NCBI RefSeq assembly: GCF_003315205.1 | Contig: NZ_QNRR01000001.1 | Location: 1,219,228-1,283,227 of the forward strand | Source: Roseimicrobium gellanilyticum | GTDB lineage: Bacteria > Verrucomicrobiota > Verrucomicrobiia > Verrucomicrobiales > Verrucomicrobiaceae | Reading direction: 5' to 3' | Length of the DNA: 64,000 nucleotides | Shown here: piece after piece, positions 25,475 through 33,789 of the stretch | How the letters are laid out: every line of letters begins with the position of its first letter | Numbering within the stretch: position 1 is the stretch's first letter | The notes under the pieces: generated by a model | Databases searched by the model: none | Told to the model about the DNA's origin: nothing | What the model saw: the letters and a program-made list of their open reading frames with translations, nothing else | Translations under genes and position numbers: made by a program

Positions 25475-27145
25475 ATGTCACGCGCTTCTGCTCTGCTGCT
25501 TGTCCTTCTTGTATTGGGTGTCGGACTCGGTCTGATGCTGAAGGACAATGGCGGCAAGAAGGCAGCACCGGCGTTTTCGTTTTCGCCTTCCTCAAATGTT
25601 GCTCCTGCTCCAGCAGTACAAACGGCTCCCGTGCCCGAGCCTTCATCTGCACTGCCCCCTGCCAAAGCGCCCCTGCCACCGGTGACTGCGCAGACGGATC
25701 TCGCGGAAGCGGCGTCCGCGATGCAGAATCTCGCATCCAAAGGGAACGTCACTCAAACGACCACCGGTGCGGTGGAAGGAGGCAAGTCGGTGAAGGTTCT
25801 GGAGGAGCAGATCGAATACCTGCAGGGGCAGGTGGACATTCTGCGCAAGGAGAACTCAACACTTCTGGACAGGCTGGCCACCCTGACGGCTCCCGCCAAG
25901 GGAACGGGTGCGATGCCGCCGCAGTCTCCGCAGAGTCAGAATCCCGCGGCGTGTGAACCGCCCAAGCCTGAGTCCGAAAAGGAGGCACCGGATTTTGTCG
26001 GTGTGGGTATAGAGATCGTGAGGACACGTGAGTTGAAGGATGTGCCCATTCCCACCATCAGCGTGGATCGCGCCGTGGTGCAGAAACACATCGCGAAGTG
26101 GCTGGAAACGCAATTCCCCGCGGACCATGGCAAGCTGCAGGGGCGCGCACTCGTGGCGCTGGGAGCCATCCCGGAGCCGGTCGATACCGTGGCGCTGAAG
26201 GCGCAGTTTCTCTCCCATCAGATTGGGGCCTGGTATGTGCCGGAGGAGCAATCGCTGTATCTCGCTTCCGAGGGGGAGCTGCCCGTGGGCATGGAGCGGA
26301 AGGAGAATGCGCTCGGCCTGAGCTATGGTTATCTCTTCAAGCGATTCGGCAGCAAGCTGTTTCCATCCGGCTCGAAGCCACTGACACTGGATGCACGGCT
26401 CGCGCATGATTGTGTGCTGGCGGGTGATGCCTCGCTCACGCGCTTCCTGCATGCGTTGAAGCATCCTGCATCCGGCGGCGGTGGCGGCGTGGGAGAGGAC
26501 CCCGATGACCCATCGCGCTCAGTGCCGATTCCCAACTTCCTGCGGCAGCTTGAGCTGGCAGCCTTCCTGGGTGGATTCGACTTCATGCAGGCCCTGCACA
26601 GCATCGGCGAGTGGGAGCAAGTAAATGCCACCTACAACCGCCTGCCCAAGACGGGTGCGGAAGTGCTGGACCCGCAGTTGTATCTCAATGAAACGCCCTT
26701 CGCTCTGCAGCCCATCGACTTTGCAGACCTGAAGGTGAATGATGCGGCGCCCTTCTGGCAGGATACGATGGGCCCGATGGCCACGGTGATTTTCCTGCGT
26801 GCTCATGCACCGGAGCCCATTGCCGCGGACACGGCGCCCGGCTGGGCGAATGACAGGCTCTTCACTTATGCTGCCGGTGATAAGCCGCGCGGTCATGCGG
26901 TGTGGCAGACGCTGTGGCGTGATAGCAATGCGGCAGACGCCTTCTTCTCCGCGATGCGTGAAGCCCAACTCAGCCGCTACAAAGGCAGCAAGCCTGCGAC
27001 GAATGCTCCCTCGGGTGTCTTCATGCTGGAGACGGGTGAGCGCACGGTGATTATGCAGCGTACCAACAAGGGGTATGGCGTGCTGTTCGTGGATGCTGCG
27101 GATGCGGGATTCGCGAAGGCAGCGGTGGAGAGGTTTGTGAAGTGA
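25475..27145 (+). CDS. Membrane-anchored protein resembling a degenerate (pseudo)metallopeptidase
   Basis: A 556-residue protein: N-terminal membrane anchor (about residues 5-22), a Pro/Ala-rich stretch, a short coiled coil (LEEQIEYLQGQVDILRKEN) and a large conserved domain. The segment RALVALGAIPE, then HQIGAWYVPEEQSLYLASE strongly recalls peptidase-like proteins with ALxxLGLIPP...GxYDPxTKxLYV followed by HELTHALQDQ. Where HELTH would be, this protein has LGLSYGYLFKRFG, and the later EGDA motif reads LAGDASL. So both zinc-ligand motifs are gone. It is perhaps a structural or binding protein. ATG 25475 opens the anchor directly; ATG 25457 is an alternative. Confidence 0.72.
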   Translation: MSRASALLLVLLVLGVGLGLMLKDNGGKKAAPAFSFSPSSNVAPAPAVQTAPVPEPSSALPPAKAPLPPVTAQTDLAEAASAMQNLASKGNVTQTTTGAVEGGKSVKVLEEQIEYLQGQVDILRKENSTLLDRLATLTAPAKGTGAMPPQSPQSQNPAACEPPKPESEKEAPDFVGVGIEIVRTRELKDVPIPTISVDRAVVQKHIAKWLETQFPADHGKLQGRALVALGAIPEPVDTVALKAQFLSHQIGAWYVPEEQSLYLASEGELPVGMERKENALGLSYGYLFKRFGSKLFPSGSKPLTLDARLAHDCVLAGDASLTRFLHALKHPASGGGGGVGEDPDDPSRSVPIPNFLRQLELAAFLGGFDFMQALHSIGEWEQVNATYNRLPKTGAEVLDPQLYLNETPFALQPIDFADLKVNDAAPFWQDTMGPMATVIFLRAHAPEPIAADTAPGWANDRLFTYAAGDKPRGHAVWQTLWRDSNAADAFFSAMREAQLSRYKGSKPATNAPSGVFMLETGERTVIMQRTNKGYGVLFVDAADAGFAKAAVERFVK

Positions 27146-27325
27146 GGGGAAGGGTTGATAGTTTATTGTTGATGGTTGATAGCCTGAGAAAGTGCCACGC
27201 CAGATAGGAAAGCGGGGCTGGTATTTGGAGTGGTCTTGAGACAATCATCTCGTCGCCACCGCCGAGGCTTCACCGCTCAGCCACTTCAGGCTATCAACCA
27301 TCAACCTTAGACCATCAACTCACGC
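27146..27325. repeat. Low-complexity inverted repeat of GTTGATGG/CCATCAAC words between convergent genes
   Basis: The run GTTGATAGTTTATTGTTGATG at 27155-27181 and its approximate complement CTATCAACCATCAACCTTAG near 27291-27320 can form an imperfect stem and may serve as a bidirectional transcription stop. No gene is present. Confidence 0.55.
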
Positions 27326-28294
27326 TCAATACAGCGTCCAGGGACGGAAGTAGTCGAGCAGGATGAGATTCTTCCCAAGTTCCCAGGTGGGCGGCGGAAG
27401 TTCTCTTTTCACTTCTTCGAAGTCTGACTGCACGCTGAAGCGGAAGCCGCGTTCTGCGGGGATGAAGAAGTTGTCCTGGTGGCTGGGGAGCACGTACTTG
27501 GGTTTCAGAATCCGGACGGTTTCTGCAAGGCACGAGCGCGGATCATTGAGCGCCACACCGGTGATGGCGAGATCGACTGGTGCGAGATTCTTCTGCCGTG
27601 GCGCGTGCACCATGCCGGCAGAGATGAAAATACGCTTGCCACCCATGGTGATGATGAAGGCGAGGGGCTCGCCTGCCACCCAGTCATGAGCGCTCTTGGG
27701 TGGCGTCGCGGGGGGATTGTCTTCGGTACCTGGATTGAGCTCGATCCCGCAGAGCCGGTCATGCTCTGTGTAGAGGGCCTGCACGGTGACGTTTTCGAAG
27801 TTCTTTGTCTCCTGCAAGGAGAGATCGAGTTTTCCACCGGGCTTCATTTTGAGCATGGGCGCCAGCTGCCATTCGGGCACCTGGTTGAGTGATTTCACGA
27901 GGTTGCAACTCGTGTGCGAGGCCACGATTTTCGCGCCAGTGCGCTGCGCGATGATGGGGACATCAAGGAGGTGGTCGATATGACCATGCGTCACCAGGAT
28001 GAGATCCACGGTGGCGGGGAAGGAGCGCATGCCCCAGTCGATGCGGTCCTTGTTGGGCTTCACCTCACCGACCAGGTAGTTGCGCAGGGGCGGGCGGGAG
28101 AAGAAGGGGTCCACCAGCACGGTGGCGTCACTGCTCTGGAGCAGGTAACCATTCACGCCGAGGTAGGTCACGCGCACGCCGGACTCCGGCGACACGGGGA
28201 CATCCGCCACGACAGCATCCTTGTATTTCCCGATACCGGGGCCAGCGCAGTTCGTGAGAAAACCAAAGCAGGCAGCCAGAAGCAAGGTGCGCAT
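27326..28294 (-). CDS. MBL fold metallo-hydrolase, lipoprotein
   Basis: A 322-residue protein with a lipoprotein signal (MRTLLLAACFGFLTNC, lipid on Cys16). The metallo-beta-lactamase fold is shown by the HGHIDH motif after LILVTH, then VASHTSC and the late SHQDNFF, which should supply the zinc ligands of the dinuclear site. It resembles the UlaG-like/NAPE-PLD-like branch of the superfamily rather than true beta-lactamases. Substrate unknown. Two starts are possible, ATG 28309 and ATG 28294; the latter gives a standard lipoprotein signal. Confidence 0.82.
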   Translation of the reverse strand: MRTLLLAACFGFLTNCAGPGIGKYKDAVVADVPVSPESGVRVTYLGVNGYLLQSSDATVLVDPFFSRPPLRNYLVGEVKPNKDRIDWGMRSFPATVDLILVTHGHIDHLLDVPIIAQRTGAKIVASHTSCNLVKSLNQVPEWQLAPMLKMKPGGKLDLSLQETKNFENVTVQALYTEHDRLCGIELNPGTEDNPPATPPKSAHDWVAGEPLAFIITMGGKRIFISAGMVHAPRQKNLAPVDLAITGVALNDPRSCLAETVRILKPKYVLPSHQDNFFIPAERGFRFSVQSDFEEVKRELPPPTWELGKNLILLDYFRPWTLY

Positions 28295-28428
28295 GACAGG
28301 GCGAGTCATAGGAGGATGATGCACAGAGCAGACCAGAATCGCATCTGGCAGGCAAGAACTTTGCCACATTGCGATGGATGCTTGGCAAAGTGCCTGCATG
28401 GGTCATCCTGCTTCCATTGCAGAGACCC

Positions 28429-28872
28429 ATGCCCGAAACGCTCAAGTTCCTCATCCTCGATGGCCACAGCGTGATCTACGCGTGGGAGGACCTGCGCAAG
28501 CTGCACCTGAAGGCGGACAAGCGCTATCTTGCGAGGGAGGAACTGCTGAAGCGCATGCGTACACTGCAGGACATGCGCGGTGAGCGTGTGGTGGTGGTCT
28601 TTGACGGCATCGGCAGCGTGATCTCGGACAGCCGGGAGAAGGATGATGTGCAGGTTTTCTACGCGGATGCCGGCCACACGGCGGATGCGCTCATCGAGCA
28701 GCTCGCGGCGAAGTATGCGGGCACCTATGCCATCCGGGTGTGCACGGCGGACAGGATGATTTGGGATGGTGTACGTGCCTCCGGCGCGCACTGGATCTCG
28801 CCGGATATGCTGCGGTTTGAAGTGGAGCAGGCGGAGGGGGAGGTGGCGAAGAAGATCGGGAAGAGGAGGTAG
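28429..28872 (+). CDS. YacP-like NYN domain ribonuclease
   Basis: A 147-residue protein of the NYN/PIN-like nuclease fold. Acidic catalytic-type residues sit in FLILDGHSVIYAW near the N-terminus, VVVVFDG in the middle, then YADAGHTADALIEQL and VCTADRMIWDG. This matches the YacP/Rae1 group, one member of which cleaves mRNA on the ribosome in Bacillus; the role here is inferred. It is transcribed divergently from the MBL lipoprotein gene, with a 134-nt gap, and is followed by a perfect-looking long inverted repeat. Confidence 0.87.
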   Translation: MPETLKFLILDGHSVIYAWEDLRKLHLKADKRYLAREELLKRMRTLQDMRGERVVVVFDGIGSVISDSREKDDVQVFYADAGHTADALIEQLAAKYAGTYAIRVCTADRMIWDGVRASGAHWISPDMLRFEVEQAEGEVAKKIGKRR

Positions 28873-28884
28873 GCGGGCAGGTTT

Positions 28885-29008
28885 GGAGGTTAGGCCTTCT
28901 GGCCTGACGGTGGGCGTTGGGTCTTCTGACCCGACAGCAGCAGTGATTGTTTCTCAATGTCGGGTCAGAAGACCCAACATCCCTGTCAGGCCGGAAGGCC
29001 TAACCTCC
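28885..29008. repeat. Family A palindromic element, full-length inverted pair (124 bp)
   Basis: The left arm starts GGAGGTTAGGCCTTCTGGCC and continues with TGGGCGTTGGGTCTTCTGAC; the right arm is its reverse complement, ending AGGCCTAACCTCC. Single-arm copies of the same family recur at 38069-38120, 38320-38370, 38581-38636, 38861-38901, 42287-42341, 42617-42679 and 44676-44725. It lies between the convergent NYN and esterase genes. Confidence 0.88.
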
Positions 29009-29022
29009 GTCTGAGATGGGAG

Positions 29023-29934
29023 CTACTTTAGATACTCCAGGAAGAACCCAAAGATGTCCGGGTGCTTCACGTCCTTCGCACCGGTGTAGTTGAACTCATA
29101 GGGTGCGCCGACGCTCTTGAGTTTTTCCACCAGACCCGCGCCGAAGTTCGCGGAGTGGGGTGGGTCTTTGGCGGGTTGGCCCATGGCGGGCACGGAATCG
29201 TAGAAAAGATACACGGGCGGGTCGTCCGAGGTGGCGAGCAGGTAGGGTGAGAATTTTTCAATCCACGGCATGAGGGCTTCGCGTTTGTCGAGGAAGGCCT
29301 GGTAGCTCGGGAGTGAAAAGGCGTGGTTGCCGTATTCGTTGTTGGGAATCCAGTCGCGCATTTGCTTTGGGTCCAGGGAGGTCTGGGGCACGAAGGTGAT
29401 GGCGCAGAGCAGGCGGGTGGATTCGCGTGCGATGGGGTCCGTGCTCTTCGGGTCGGCCATGTCGGGATGGTACGCGAGCCAGAGTGTGGTGAAGCCGCCG
29501 GCGGAGCCGCCGCAGCCCATGATGCGTTTCTTGTCGATGTTCCATTCGGTGGCCTTGCTGCGGACGAACTGCAGCGCGCGTGCGGCGTCATCGAGGCAGG
29601 CCTTCACCGGTGGGTCGATTTTTTCCTCGATGGCATTTGGGATGAGGCGGTAGTTGATGGAGACGACGGAGATGCCGGACTCCAGGCACTTCGCGAGGAA
29701 GTCGGGATTCGCCTTGTCGCCATTCATCCAGCCGCCACCGTGGACGAAGAACATGAGAGGCGCGGGCTTGCCGGGTTCCTTGGGAGATTTGGTCTGGTAG
29801 AAGTCCAGAACCTGGCGCGTGTGTTTGCCGTAGGGGACGTTGGCTTGGGTGGGAGTGGGGGATTGGGCGTGCAGCGCGGTGGTGAGAGCTGCGGTAACCA
29901 GGGAAACAAGGCCAAGTCTGGCGATGAAGGTCAT
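29023..29934 (-). CDS. Secreted alpha/beta hydrolase (esterase/lipase, BD-FAE-like)
   Basis: A 303-residue enzyme with a signal peptide (MTFIARLGLVSLVTAALTTALHAQ). The oxyanion-hole motif is HGGGWMNG and the nucleophile elbow is GCGGSAGG with the catalytic Ser; an Asp and a C-terminal His (VKHPDIFGFF) would complete the triad. This is the pattern of the carboxylesterase/BD-FAE-type hydrolases common in polysaccharide-degrading Verrucomicrobia and Planctomycetes. The substrate (an acetylated sugar or other ester) is inferred. ATG 29934 was chosen because it opens the signal peptide; the open frame continues to 30249 without similarity. Confidence 0.88.
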   Translation of the reverse strand: MTFIARLGLVSLVTAALTTALHAQSPTPTQANVPYGKHTRQVLDFYQTKSPKEPGKPAPLMFFVHGGGWMNGDKANPDFLAKCLESGISVVSINYRLIPNAIEEKIDPPVKACLDDAARALQFVRSKATEWNIDKKRIMGCGGSAGGFTTLWLAYHPDMADPKSTDPIARESTRLLCAITFVPQTSLDPKQMRDWIPNNEYGNHAFSLPSYQAFLDKREALMPWIEKFSPYLLATSDDPPVYLFYDSVPAMGQPAKDPPHSANFGAGLVEKLKSVGAPYEFNYTGAKDVKHPDIFGFFLEYLK

Positions 29935-30287
29935 GAGAGGTGAGTGGTGTGCGGGTATTTCGAGAGCAGGCGGTGGAATGCAACTGTGGGGTGGGGAGAA
30001 TGCGTACAGGAGGGCGGAGGTGGTGTGGAACTGGTGTGTGCCAAGCTGCTTTGACCCGGCAGCTCCGCGCCGCCTCCGCCCACGAAAATTAGGAGGCCGA
30101 CGCAGCAGCCCCCTACCGGTCAACAGGTGGGCCGTGTCATAGACCGGAGGCGTATGCGTCTCCTTTTTCGACCGCAAATGTGTTCGTTTTATTGCCGGGT
30201 GGAGCGATGACGCTTCAACAAAAAAGCTGGAGCGAGCTCCAGCTTTCAAGTTTTGAAGTTGCGGATTCGAGTAGGCGTTTCCGAACC

Positions 30288-31391
30288 CTACTTATCCTGC
30301 TCCGCACCGCTGGCCACGGCGACGCCGGCTTCATCGGGGGGCAGGAAGGCTTTGAAGCGGTTTTTGTCGATGGCCTTCATGTAGGCCTCCATGGGGCTGA
30401 TGTAGCCGTCGCGGAGTTTTTCCCAGATGGCTTCGTCCATGAACTGCATGCCTTGTGCCTTGCCGCCGATGATCACGTCATACAGCTTCTGCGTGGCACC
30501 TTCACGGATGATGGCGCCCACGGCGGGGGTGGCGACCATGATTTCATTCACGGCGGCACGGCCCTTGCCATCGGCTTTCTTCACGAGGAGCTGGGCGACG
30601 ACGCCGCGCAGGGAGGCGGCGAGCATGGTGCGCACCTGGCTCTGCTGGTCAGCGGGGAATACGTCCACGATACGGTCGCAGGTCTTGCGCGCGTTGTTCG
30701 TGTGCAGGGTGCCGAAGACAAGCAGACCCGTCTCAGCAGCGGTCAGCGCGAGGGAGATGGTTTCGTGGTCTCGCATTTCCCCCACCAGCACGATGTCCGC
30801 ATCTTCACGCAGGGCGGAGCGGAGACCGTCAGAGAAGGTCGGGGTCTGGATGGGCACTTCACGCTGGGTGATGATGCTCTTCTTGTTCCGGTGCACGAAT
30901 TCAATGGGCTCCTCCACCGTGATGATGTGGCGGTTGAAGTTCGTGTTGATGTAGTCAATCAGCGCCGCGAGCGTGGTGGACTTGCCGGAGCCGGTGGGGC
31001 CCGTCACCAGCACGAGGCCGCTGCGCATGTGGCCGAATTCCTTCACCACCGGAGGAATGCCGAGCTGCTCCAGCGAGGCAATTTTCGTGGGAATGATACG
31101 GAACACGGCGGCGTAGCCATTGAGCTGGCGGAGGTAGTTGCAACGGAAGCGCGAGTCGCTGTCCATCTCGTAGGCGAAGTCCAGATCGCCCTTTTCCTTG
31201 TAGCGGTCCCAGGCGCGGGGTTCGCAGATCTCGCGCATCATCGTTTCCATGTCCGCGTCAGACATGACGGTGTCCGAGATGGGCTTGATGCTGCCGTGCA
31301 CGCGGACCTTGGGCGGATTGCCCTGGGAGAGGTGAAGGTCAGAGCCGCCCAGCTCGATGAGGCGCTTGAAGAGACTGTCAATGATGGCCAT
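30288..31391 (-). CDS. Type IV pilus retraction ATPase, PilT/PilU family (copy 1)
   Basis: A 367-residue hexameric motor ATPase. Walker A is GPTGSGKST, the Asp box and Walker B region is ADIVLVGEMRDHETI, and the His box is FGTLHTNNA. N-terminal LGGSDLHLSQGNPP is the usual PAS-like start of PilT. It powers retraction of type IV pili from the inner membrane. A second related gene lies just upstream (41 nt), so the pair is likely pilT plus pilU, a common arrangement; which is which cannot be decided here. Confidence 0.93.
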   Translation of the reverse strand: MAIIDSLFKRLIELGGSDLHLSQGNPPKVRVHGSIKPISDTVMSDADMETMMREICEPRAWDRYKEKGDLDFAYEMDSDSRFRCNYLRQLNGYAAVFRIIPTKIASLEQLGIPPVVKEFGHMRSGLVLVTGPTGSGKSTTLAALIDYINTNFNRHIITVEEPIEFVHRNKKSIITQREVPIQTPTFSDGLRSALREDADIVLVGEMRDHETISLALTAAETGLLVFGTLHTNNARKTCDRIVDVFPADQQSQVRTMLAASLRGVVAQLLVKKADGKGRAAVNEIMVATPAVGAIIREGATQKLYDVIIGGKAQGMQFMDEAIWEKLRDGYISPMEAYMKAIDKNRFKAFLPPDEAGVAVASGAEQDK

Positions 31392-31432
31392 GATGAAAGA
31401 GAAAGTGGGGGTGCGGTGGCGCGGGAGAAGAA

Positions 31433-32578
31433 TCAGGATTCGAGGAACTTCAGCATGCTGCCCTTATCTTCGGAGCGGGACAGGGTTTCTTCACGGCTGA
31501 TGTATCCCTCGGCGTAGAGGCTCTTGAGCGAGTCATCCATGGTGATCATGCCCACGGACTTGCCGGTCTGCATGATGCCGGGGAGCATGAAGGTCTTGCC
31601 TTCACGAATACAGTTCGCCACAGCGGGCGTGTTCACCAGGATCTCCAGGGCCATGATACGGCCGTGGCCGTCCTGTCGCGGGATGAGCTGCTGGGAGATG
31701 ATGCCTCGGAGGGATTCGCTCACCATGATGCGGATCTGGTCGCGCTGGTCGCTGGGGAAGACGTCCAGCACACGGTCCAGGGTACGCGGGGCATTGCCTG
31801 TGTGGAGCGTACCCAGCACCAAGTGGCCCGTTTCCGCGGCGGTGATGGCGAGGGAGATGGTTTCCAGGTCGCGCATTTCACCGACCATGATGACGTCCGG
31901 GTCTTCACGGAGAGCGCCGCGCAACGCTGCGGCGAAGGAGGCGGTGTGGGAGCCCACTTCGCGCTGGTTTACGTGGCAGCCCTTGGGCGTGAAGACGTAC
32001 TCAATCGGGTCTTCCAGCGTGATGATGTGGTCTTCACGTTCCTGGTTCACCTCGTCCACGAGAGCGGCGAGGGTGGTGGATTTGCCGGAGCCGGTGGCGC
32101 CGGTCACGAGGACGAGGCCGTTGTGATAGCGGGTGAGGGTGCGGGCTGTTTCCGGAAGGGACAGTTCGTCAATGGTGCGGATGCGGCTGTCGATGACACG
32201 GAACACCATGTCGATGCCGAGGCGCTGGACGACCACGGAGCAGCGGAAGCGGCCGAACGTCGGGGAGTAGGCGAAGTCCACGTCACCGCGTTTCTCCAGC
32301 GTTTTCACGTGGACGTCCGGGAGGAAGTTGTACGCCAGACGACGGGTATCTTCTGGAGTGAGCAGGGCTGCGTCGTTCCAGATGGGCTGGAGCACGCCAT
32401 AGCGGCGCCACATGGGAGGGGCGCCAGTCGCGAGGTGGAGGTCCGAGCACCCGTACTCCTGGGCGAGCTGCAGGTACTGATCCACGGAGTTGAGCGCGGT
32501 GACCGCGGGAGCGGAATTGTCTTCTTCCACGGCTACTGCTACGGCGACTGCTTCTTCTTCTGTCTGGGTCTGGCTCAT
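31433..32578 (-). CDS. Type IV pilus retraction ATPase, PilT/PilU family (copy 2)
   Basis: A 381-residue protein homologous to its downstream neighbour. Walker A is GATGSGKST, the acidic box is PDVIMVGEMRDLET and the His box is LGTLHTGNA. The N-terminus begins with an acidic, low-complexity stretch of about 20 residues (EEEAVAVAVAVEED) before the PilT-type start YGCSDLHLATGAPP, and it ends with a charged tail (SEDKGSMLKFLES). The ATG at 32578 overlaps the stop of the upstream membrane gene by 4 nt, so translation is coupled and the two ATPases belong to a longer operon with YqjD/YqjE-like genes. Confidence 0.92.
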   Translation of the reverse strand: MSQTQTEEEAVAVAVAVEEDNSAPAVTALNSVDQYLQLAQEYGCSDLHLATGAPPMWRRYGVLQPIWNDAALLTPEDTRRLAYNFLPDVHVKTLEKRGDVDFAYSPTFGRFRCSVVVQRLGIDMVFRVIDSRIRTIDELSLPETARTLTRYHNGLVLVTGATGSGKSTTLAALVDEVNQEREDHIITLEDPIEYVFTPKGCHVNQREVGSHTASFAAALRGALREDPDVIMVGEMRDLETISLAITAAETGHLVLGTLHTGNAPRTLDRVLDVFPSDQRDQIRIMVSESLRGIISQQLIPRQDGHGRIMALEILVNTPAVANCIREGKTFMLPGIMQTGKSVGMITMDDSLKSLYAEGYISREETLSRSEDKGSMLKFLES

Positions 32579-32979
32579 TCGGGGGTGGAGGTGCGGTGGG
32601 GGGCTTGAAATTGGGACACGTACTTCGAGACTAGGGGCATGATGACAGGCAACAGCTGCTGTGTGGCCAGGGCGAGGAGAGGCTCGCGGGCCATGCCCCA
32701 CAAACCATTGAGAAGAAAACCGGAGAGCGAGCGCCGGCGCGGCGCGGCAGGTGAGGACGGGGTCCGGTCAGAGAAGAGCCAGCGGAAGGCAAGGAAACCT
32801 GCAATGACAGAGCCCACCGCGATGGCGATGTGGTGTTTTTCCACGCGATCGCGGATGATGTTCCGGGGCCGCCAGTGCTCACGTGCCTCCGCCCAGCCGC
32901 CGCGCAGATTGGCACGGGCCTGGTCCAGGGCATTGATGGCCTGTAGCTTCAGCGTTTGCCTGTCTGGCTGGAGAGCCAT
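32575..32979 (-). CDS. Small membrane protein in a YqjD-YqjE-like operon (positional YqjK counterpart)
   Basis: A 134-residue protein with a hydrophobic segment around residues 51-68 (IAIAVGSVIAGFLAFRW) and a second hydrophobic region near 95-118. The N-terminal 45 residues are charged and helical. I do not recognise the family; its place after a DUF1469-type gene parallels E. coli yqjK. It overlaps the upstream gene by 31 nt and the pilT-type gene by 4 nt, which is strong evidence for one transcript. Confidence 0.68.
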   Translation of the reverse strand: MALQPDRQTLKLQAINALDQARANLRGGWAEAREHWRPRNIIRDRVEKHHIAIAVGSVIAGFLAFRWLFSDRTPSSPAAPRRRSLSGFLLNGLWGMAREPLLALATQQLLPVIMPLVSKYVSQFQAPHRTSTPE

Positions 32980-33362
32980 GCGCGATCCTTCCTGAATTCG
33001 TTAATAGTGTCTCCAAACCAGCGCATCGAGGCAAGACGGTTTCTCGTGGCCAGGAGGAAGATGACGGCGAGGACAAGGTGAAACCCGGCGAGTGCGCCTG
33101 CCGCCGCCTGCCAGGGCCAGCGGGCCTGGGTCATGAGGAGGTCGGCGACCACGCTCGCGAGCAGCAGCCATCCGACGAGGACGGCAAAGCCCGCGAGTCC
33201 CACAAAGATGAGGACCCGCACCACCTGGCCCAGCGCCTCCTGTGCCTCCAGCGTCAGCAGGATGCCTCGCGCTTCCAGATAGCGGAGCAGGGGCTCAGAG
33301 AGCCCATGGGAGGGCATGGGGGGAGCTTTGGGGGAATCAGGTTCGGGCGAAGCCGCATCCAT
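32949..33362 (-). CDS. Phage holin family/DUF1469 (YqjE-like) membrane protein
   Basis: A 137-residue protein with two adjacent transmembrane helices (about residues 48-72 and 84-104) flanked by an N-terminal cytosolic helix. This matches DUF1469 (phage_holin_3_6), the YqjE family, which in enterobacteria is coupled with YqjD in an inner-membrane operon induced in stationary phase. No lytic function is implied. It follows a YqjD/ElaB-like gene by 76 nt. Confidence 0.82.
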   Translation of the reverse strand: MDAASPEPDSPKAPPMPSHGLSEPLLRYLEARGILLTLEAQEALGQVVRVLIFVGLAGFAVLVGWLLLASVVADLLMTQARWPWQAAAGALAGFHLVLAVIFLLATRNRLASMRWFGDTINEFRKDRAWLSSQTGKR

Positions 33363-33438
33363 GGGCGTCTGCGCAGGGCAATATGTTCAGGAGTGTGCGC
33401 CCAAGGGGAACAGTGCGGCGAAATGTCGGTGATGCGGA

Positions 33439-33789
33439 CTAGCGCTTCAGGATCAGGCCCACGAGAAATCCCACGCCAAAGGCGGCAAGCAGTGCCTGCA
33501 GGGGCTTCTCCCGGGTGAAGTTCTCCGCCTCGGTGGCGAGGTCCTTGGTCTTGGCTCGTGTTTCAGTCCAGGCCTTGTCCGCGTACTCGCGCGCGTGGTG
33601 GGAAGCTTCCTCGGCGGAGTGCTTCCACTGCTGTGCACGGGATTCCGCTGCCTGGCGAAACTCCTGTGCCTTGGCGGTGGCGGCGGTGCGCAGATCCTCG
33701 GCGGCCTTCATGGCGCTGGCCTTGGCTGTCGCGAACGGATCCGTTCCCGACGGGGCCCCGAATGTGGGATCAATGGAATTGTCGCTCAT
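33439..33789 (-). CDS. DUF883/YqjD-ElaB-like membrane-anchored protein
   Basis: A 116-residue protein made of a long Ala-rich amphipathic helix (KASAMKAAEDLRTAATAKAQ, then SAEEASHHAREYADKAW) followed by a C-terminal membrane anchor (PLQALLAAFGVGFLVGLIL). This is the architecture of the YqjD/ElaB/YgaM family, tail-anchored inner-membrane proteins that bind ribosomes in stationary-phase E. coli. It is the first gene of the operon leading to the two pilus ATPases. The ribosome-binding role is extrapolated. Confidence 0.82.
   Translation of the reverse strand: MSDNSIDPTFGAPSGTDPFATAKASAMKAAEDLRTAATAKAQEFRQAAESRAQQWKHSAEEASHHAREYADKAWTETRAKTKDLATEAENFTREKPLQALLAAFGVGFLVGLILKR

Noticed and set aside
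25291..25752. N-terminal extension of folP by up to 154 codons
   Set aside because: The extension is Gly/Ala/Arg-rich, overlaps the signal-peptide region of the divergent gene and a dispersed repeat, and dihydropteroate synthases of normal length start at 25290.
30180..31517. 445-codon plus-strand open frame opposite the pilT-type gene
   Set aside because: It is exactly antisense to a PilT/PilU ATPase with all motifs intact; the composition (Val, His, Asp, Gly) is typical of antisense shadows.
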